Below, one piece after another: positions 6,764-10,124 of a stretch of DNA of 10,124 bases. The position numbers and the translations under genes were made by a program. The notes under the pieces are model-generated. The model was not told the origin of the DNA and did no database searches. It was given only the letters and a program-made list of their open reading frames with translations. The DNA comes from Betaproteobacteria bacterium. GTDB taxonomy: Bacteria > Pseudomonadota > Gammaproteobacteria > Burkholderiales > SG8-41. The stretch covers positions 1-10,124 of the forward strand of contig JANXRI010000368.1 of the NCBI GenBank assembly GCA_025353085.1, given 5' to 3'. Each line of letters begins with the position of its first letter. Within the stretch, counting starts at the first letter, position 1.

Positions 6764-6860
6764 TCCGTTCGATAAAAACCAAGGCTAACTCCGGGTAAAA
6801 GCCAATTCGAGGACAAAAGTCGCTGCGCCGCGATGAATGGCGCCTCGGCGTCCGTTCGAT
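6764..6860 (-). repeat. Direct repeat pair ATCGAACGGA in the cyclase/97-aa gene spacer
   Basis: The minus-strand word ATCGAACGGA occurs twice, at 6773-6764 and 6860-6851, 87 bases apart; with the next three bases the match is 12 of 13. The downstream copy runs into the Shine-Dalgarno of the 97-residue gene. The rest of this 149-base spacer shows no gene. The pair might be an operator or a chance match. Confidence 0.3.
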
Positions 6861-6866
6861 CGCGGC

Positions 6867-6893
6867 GACGCGAGCCAGCGCGCTTGTCGCGTC
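6867..6893 (-). other. Inverted repeat just downstream of the cyclase gene
   Basis: A perfect 7-base inverted repeat, GACGCGA at 6867-6873 and TCGCGTC at 6887-6893, lies 12 bases after the cyclase stop. On the transcript it forms a GC stem with a 13-base loop. No T-run follows, so it is not a textbook intrinsic terminator; it could stabilise the 3' end or attenuate read-through to the 97-residue gene. Confidence 0.35.
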
Positions 6894-6905
6894 CGGATCT
6901 CGCCC

Positions 6906-9296
6906 CTACTTGTCTTCCATCACCCAAACGCCGTCCCACTTGCCCCGCGGCGGATTCAACTTGAGCCTGGCGCAGCGCTCGATGTAAATCTCCGACAGCT
7001 TGTCGAGTGGATGCAGTTTGAGCGCTTCGCGAAACGCGCCGATCGCTGCCTCCCAGTTGCCGGCGCGGTATTTGGTGAGGCCATCCTTGAACTGATTGAC
7101 GACGTCCATCAGATTCGGAAATGTTTCGTCGTCGTGGTAGTCAAGCACCTCATAGACGGCGACCGGCTGGGTCTTGCCTTTGACCACCACGAGATCGATC
7201 TCGCGCGTGCGATAAGTGCCGCGCAGTTTCTTGTAGGTGGATTCGCTGATCAGGATGCGCGCCGCATATTGCTTGCACGCGGACTCCAGACGCGCCGCCA
7301 GATTGACGCCGTCGCCGATAATCGTGAAGTCCATACGCTTTTTCGAGCCGATGTTGCCCGACACCACGACGTCCGTATTAAGTCCGATGCCGATATTGAC
7401 GGGCTTTTTGCCTTCGTTCATGCGCGTCACGTTCCAGGCTGTGAGGCTGCGTATCATCGCCACCGCTGCGCGCACCGCGCGGTCTTCATCGTCGTCATGC
7501 CCGACCGGAATGCCGAACGCCGCCATCATCGCGTCGCCGATAAACTTGTCGAGCATGCCGCCTTCCTTCTGAATGCACTCGACCATGATTTCGAAGTACT
7601 CGTTCAACATGCTCACCGTGGCATGCGGCCCGAGTTCTTCGGTCAGCGTCGTGAAGCCGCGAATGTCGGAGAACAGTACCGTTGCCGTCACGCTTTTGCC
7701 GCCCAGTATTTCCGCGCCCGCCGCGAGCAGCTGATCGGCAATCGACGGATCCATATAGCGCGACATCGTCGACTTCATGCGCTTCTCGATCGAGATGTCC
7801 TCGATCATGATCATCGAGCCAAGCCGTTTTTGTTCGCCGCTGATGAGTGGCATGACCGTCAGGTTCACCGAACGCCGCTCGCCCGCCGACTCCAGTTCCG
7901 CGTCCATCGTGAGATCAAGCTGCTGGGTTTCGGCGACACGCTTTAATTTGTCGAGTATCCACGCGTTGCCGCCGCCAAAAAATTCCGCGGCTGCGCGGTT
8001 GATGATGGCGGCGGCTCCAACGTGCAGGATGCGCAGCCCGGCGGCGTTGCAGGTTACGATTTTTTCCGCGTCGTCGAGCGTGAGCACGCCGCTCGACATC
8101 GACTCGAGCATGCTCTCGTTATAATTCTTCATGTTCTGCACGTCGGCAAACAACTTCGCGTTTTCCAGCGCGATTGAAATTTGCGCGGTGAAAGCCTTCA
8201 GGCGCGACTCGTCCTCGTTGGTGAACGGGCCGCCGCGCTTGTTCAATACCTGGGTCACGCCGATGATCTTGCCGCGCTGATTCACGATTGGCACGCACAG
8301 GATCGAGCGCGTGAAATAGCCGGTCTTCTTGTCGAACGCGGGATTAAACCGCAAGTCGGCATAAGCGTACGGGATGTTGATGGTCTTGCCGGTCGTGAAC
8401 ACCGCACCGGCGATGCCCACATGATTGGGCAACCGGATCTGCATCGCTTCCAGCCCCTGCCCGACTTCCGACCACAACTGATTCGTTTTCTCGTCGTTGA
8501 GAAAGAGCGTCGAGCGCTCGGCGTTCAGCATGCGTGTCGCCTCGCCCATGACCTTTTGCAACAGCGAGCCGATCTTGATGTCCGAAGTCACCTCCGACAC
8601 AATGTCGAGAAATTCGAGCTCCTGCTTGCGGATTGCTTTCATGCGCTCGATAAACTGCGCGCTCTGCAGCGCGAGCGTGCCCTGAGTCGTCATGGCGACG
8701 AGCAGCTTCAGGTCGCCCTTGGTGAACGCCCCCTTCTGCTTGTTGAGCACTTGCGCGACGCCGATCACTTCGCCCTTCGCGGTGCGAATCGGCACGCACA
8801 AAATGCTGCGCGTGATGAAGCCGGTTTGCTCGTCGATCGTACGGTTAAAGCGGCGATCGGCGTAGGCGTCGTCGATGATGACGCCTACGCCCGTCGTGAA
8901 CACATGGCCGGCGACCCCGCTGTTGCTGAGAAGACGAATCTCGCGGTGAAAATTTCCCTGCGCGACGCGCGAGTAAAGCTCGCTCGTCTCGGGGTCATTT
9001 AAAAACAGCGTGCCGCGCTCGGCGTTCAATTCTTTCGTCGTGACTTCAACGAGCCCGGTCAGCACTTCGTCGAGCGAATCCATGCCCGACATTTTTTGCG
9101 AAATGCTGAGCAACAACTCGGCAAAACGCAGCCGGCGATCGCGGCTCGCGTTGGATGCGACGCTGGCCGAATGGGGAGGCGCCGCTTTTCCGGCGGCCGC
9201 CAGGAGTTTCTTGCGGGCGTCGGCCACCATCGGTGAAATCGCCGGCTTGCCGCCGCCCCCGTTGCTCGATTGCTTCGATGCGGCGGTCTTACTCAT
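6906..9296 (-). CDS. Tandem GAF - PAS - class III adenylate cyclase - TPR protein (CyaB1-like)
   Basis: This is a 796-residue signalling enzyme predicted to make cAMP from ATP. The order is a low-complexity N-terminus (1-50), GAF1 (about 68-214), GAF2 (about 239-381), a PAS-like segment (about 389-499), a class III cyclase (about 534-714) and a TPR-like tail (about 734-775). All catalytic residues are present: metal-binding Asp544 (LFSDIRGFT) and Asp588 (DKFIGD), adenine-selecting Lys584 and Thr658, and transition-state Asn665 and Arg669. Their mutual spacings match the canonical enzyme. The Lys/Thr pair is the class IIIb type. GAF2 carries a full NKX4FX3DE motif (352-363); GAF1 ends in Asp-Leu instead. 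No membrane segment is seen. I chose the ATG at 9296, one base after the previous gene's stop (TGA-T-ATG); an in-frame ATG at 9329 would overlap that gene and also lacks a Shine-Dalgarno. Anabaena CyaB1/CyaB2 share this GAF-GAF-PAS-cyclase order. Confidence 0.95.
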   Translation of the reverse strand: MSKTAASKQSSNGGGGKPAISPMVADARKKLLAAAGKAAPPHSASVASNASRDRRLRFAELLLSISQKMSGMDSLDEVLTGLVEVTTKELNAERGTLFLNDPETSELYSRVAQGNFHREIRLLSNSGVAGHVFTTGVGVIIDDAYADRRFNRTIDEQTGFITRSILCVPIRTAKGEVIGVAQVLNKQKGAFTKGDLKLLVAMTTQGTLALQSAQFIERMKAIRKQELEFLDIVSEVTSDIKIGSLLQKVMGEATRMLNAERSTLFLNDEKTNQLWSEVGQGLEAMQIRLPNHVGIAGAVFTTGKTINIPYAYADLRFNPAFDKKTGYFTRSILCVPIVNQRGKIIGVTQVLNKRGGPFTNEDESRLKAFTAQISIALENAKLFADVQNMKNYNESMLESMSSGVLTLDDAEKIVTCNAAGLRILHVGAAAIINRAAAEFFGGGNAWILDKLKRVAETQQLDLTMDAELESAGERRSVNLTVMPLISGEQKRLGSMIMIEDISIEKRMKSTMSRYMDPSIADQLLAAGAEILGGKSVTATVLFSDIRGFTTLTEELGPHATVSMLNEYFEIMVECIQKEGGMLDKFIGDAMMAAFGIPVGHDDDEDRAVRAAVAMIRSLTAWNVTRMNEGKKPVNIGIGLNTDVVVSGNIGSKKRMDFTIIGDGVNLAARLESACKQYAARILISESTYKKLRGTYRTREIDLVVVKGKTQPVAVYEVLDYHDDETFPNLMDVVNQFKDGLTKYRAGNWEAAIGAFREALKLHPLDKLSEIYIERCARLKLNPPRGKWDGVWVMEDK

Positions 9297-9297
9297 A

Positions 9298-9750
9298 TCA
9301 GTGGGCGGCGCGTCGCGCTTCGAGCGCATCGCGCAAAGCCGCGACGGTCGCCTTCAATTGCTGGATTTCATCGTGCGCAGCGAGTACCGCCGCCTGCACG
9401 CAGTGCTCTTTGTCCTGCCGCGCGAGTTCGAGCGCGTCGCGCAGCGCGGATGTCGCGGCGTGTAATTGCACGATTTCGTGGCTGGCCGTTACCACGGCGT
9501 CCTGGACGGCCTTGTCGCGGTCGATGCGCGCCTGTTCAAGCGCTTCGCGCAGCGCCGACGCCGTAGCCTTCAATTGCGCGAATTCCGTGCTGCCCGCCGA
9601 GATGGCTTCCTGCACCGATTTTTTCTTGTCGATTATTTCCTGCTCGAGCGCGCTGCGCAGGGCCGCGACCGTATTCTTCAGATCGCGGATCTCGGTCCGC
9701 CACGCATGGATTTCCGCCTGGGTGACGGTGGTTTGCTGGGTGTTGTCCAT
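9298..9750 (-). CDS. Coiled-coil protein of 36-residue tandem repeats, coupled to the cyclase
   Basis: This 150-residue protein is Ala/Gln/charged-rich with no Pro and almost no Gly, and is predicted to be nearly all helical. After a 19-residue polar start it consists of 3.6 tandem repeats of 36 residues: 20-55, 56-91, 92-127 and a partial copy 128-150. Each begins E-[IF]-x-x-L-[KH] and contains ALR-[SED]-ALE followed by a charged segment with K-x-x-VQ-x-A in the full copies. A 36-residue period equals ten helical turns and can be two heptads plus two hendecads, so the repeat can run as one long helix. It has no signal peptide or membrane segment. The stop is one base before the cyclase ATG, which suggests translational coupling and perhaps a stoichiometric complex. 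The ATG at 9750 has no good Shine-Dalgarno; a TACAAT box lies 5 bases upstream of it. I know no named family for it. Confidence 0.82.
   Translation of the reverse strand: MDNTQQTTVTQAEIHAWRTEIRDLKNTVAALRSALEQEIIDKKKSVQEAISAGSTEFAQLKATASALREALEQARIDRDKAVQDAVVTASHEIVQLHAATSALRDALELARQDKEHCVQAAVLAAHDEIQQLKATVAALRDALEARRAAH
9369..9693 (-). repeat. 108-bp tandem repeat array inside the coiled-coil gene
   Basis: Repeat units at 9693-9586, 9585-9478 and 9477-9370 are each 108 bases, and a partial 69-base unit follows at 9369-9301. They are most alike around the codons for ALRxALE and QLKAT. The DNA copies have diverged, so the array is not very recent, but the frame-preserving length shows growth by internal duplication. 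Confidence 0.75.
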
Positions 9751-9800
9751 CGACTATTGTAACGCGTGCGCCGGGCGCAGAGAGCCGGCGGGCCGACGGA

Positions 9801-10124
9801 TTAGTCGACCCTGGCGCCGGATTCCTTGACGACCCTGGCCCATTTCGCGAGCTCTGCCTTGATGAAGTCGGCAAATTGTTCGGGCGAATTTTCCGCGGCT
9901 GCTTCGTAGCCTGCAGCCTTGAGGCGCTGCACGACCTCGGGCTGCTTTAATGCGCGCATTGCTTCTGCGTTGATCCTGGCGATGATCGCGCGCGGCGTGC
10001 CCGCCGGCGCGACAAAACCGTTCCAGCCGCGCACATCGAAGCCCGCCAGACCCAACGCGCTCAACGTCGGCAGATCGGGCGCCAGCGGCGAAGTCTGCAG
10101 GCTGGTGATGCCAAGCGCGCGTAC
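9801..10124 (-). CDS. Bug/TctC-family substrate-binding protein (receptor 3), C-terminal part
   Basis: The frame runs from the right edge to a TAA at 9803-9801 without a stop, giving the last 107 residues of a third Bug/TctC periplasmic receptor. It shows the family's C-terminal lobe: LAPDLPTLSALGLAGFDVR, then GWNGFVAPAGTPRAIIARIN, then the end helix FADFIKAELAKWARVVKESG. The N-terminal two thirds with signal peptide and ligand loop lie outside, so the ligand class cannot be judged. It differs from receptors 1 and 2 throughout the visible part. The stop is 50 bases before the coiled-coil gene start, on the same strand. The spacer has a small GC hairpin without a T-run, so whether the receptor and the cyclase pair share a transcript is open. 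Confidence 0.92.
   Translation of the reverse strand, partial: VRALGITSLQTSPLAPDLPTLSALGLAGFDVRGWNGFVAPAGTPRAIIARINAEAMRALKQPEVVQRLKAAGYEAAAENSPEQFADFIKAELAKWARVVKESGARVD

Noticed and set aside
6757..6939. 61-codon N-terminal extension of the 97-residue protein
   Set aside because: It is Arg-rich, overlaps the cyclase 3' end, and the internal ATG at 6756 has a strong GGAGG site.
6837..7946. 369-codon open frame on the plus strand, opposite the cyclase
   Set aside because: It lies wholly antisense to a clear GAF/cyclase gene. Its His/Arg/Asp-rich, low-complexity translation has no domain, as expected for a shadow frame in GC-rich DNA.
8181..9002. 273-codon open frame on the plus strand, opposite the GAF domains
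   Set aside because: It is antisense to conserved GAF sequence and its translation is Arg/His/Leu-rich with no recognisable motif.
9297..9329. Longer cyclase start at 9329
   Set aside because: It would overlap the coiled-coil gene by 32 bases with no Shine-Dalgarno; the ATG at 9296 next to the stop is a better fit to coupling. It is not excluded.
9370..9693. Tandem repeat as a CRISPR-like or mobile array
   Set aside because: The 108-base period keeps the reading frame and encodes homologous helical units with no spacers, so it is a protein repeat.
9756..9761. TACAAT as a -10 promoter box for the coiled-coil gene
   Set aside because: No -35 element at the right spacing and it sits only five bases from the ATG, so it would imply a leaderless transcript; too weak to list as a promoter.

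Overview
The window is a GC-rich, densely coded piece of bacterial chromosome. Three Bug/TctC-type tricarboxylate-binding receptors, an MmgE/PrpD-family enzyme and a CocE/NonD-type hydrolase all lie close together. Large numbers of orphan Bug receptors are typical of Betaproteobacteria, especially Burkholderiales and their uncultured soil relatives. The lineage call is an inference from gene content: there is no rRNA, tRNA or other marker here. I see no IS element, phage gene, CRISPR array or RNA gene.

Left part (1-3273, minus strand): a probable operon reads leftwards. It holds Bug receptor 2 (3273-2287), Bug receptor 1 (2254-1265), a 107-bp spacer rich in short repeats, and a CocE/NonD-type alpha/beta hydrolase (1157 to beyond the left edge). 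No TctA or TctB membrane subunits are present, so the receptors are orphans.

Middle part (about 3294-5070): two plus-strand genes diverge from the Bug operon. One is a class I SAM methyltransferase with an apparent signal peptide. The other, overlapping it by one base, is an unrecognised exported protein. A 275-bp gap follows, with a weak terminator-like hairpin and a doubtful small ORF, before the convergent MmgE/PrpD gene.

Right part (5071-10124, minus strand): reading leftwards from the right edge there is a partial third Bug receptor, a 150-residue coiled-coil protein made of 36-residue tandem repeats, a large GAF-GAF-PAS-adenylate cyclase-TPR protein, a small 97-residue unknown protein, and the MmgE/PrpD enzyme. 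The coiled-coil gene and the cyclase gene are one base apart (stop and start as TGA-T-ATG) and are probably translationally coupled. This pair is the most interesting part of the window. The cyclase has the domain order of the cyanobacterial cAMP-autoregulated CyaB1/CyaB2 enzymes, with a complete NKXnFX3DE motif in its second GAF domain. The repeat protein next to it looks like an undescribed partner.
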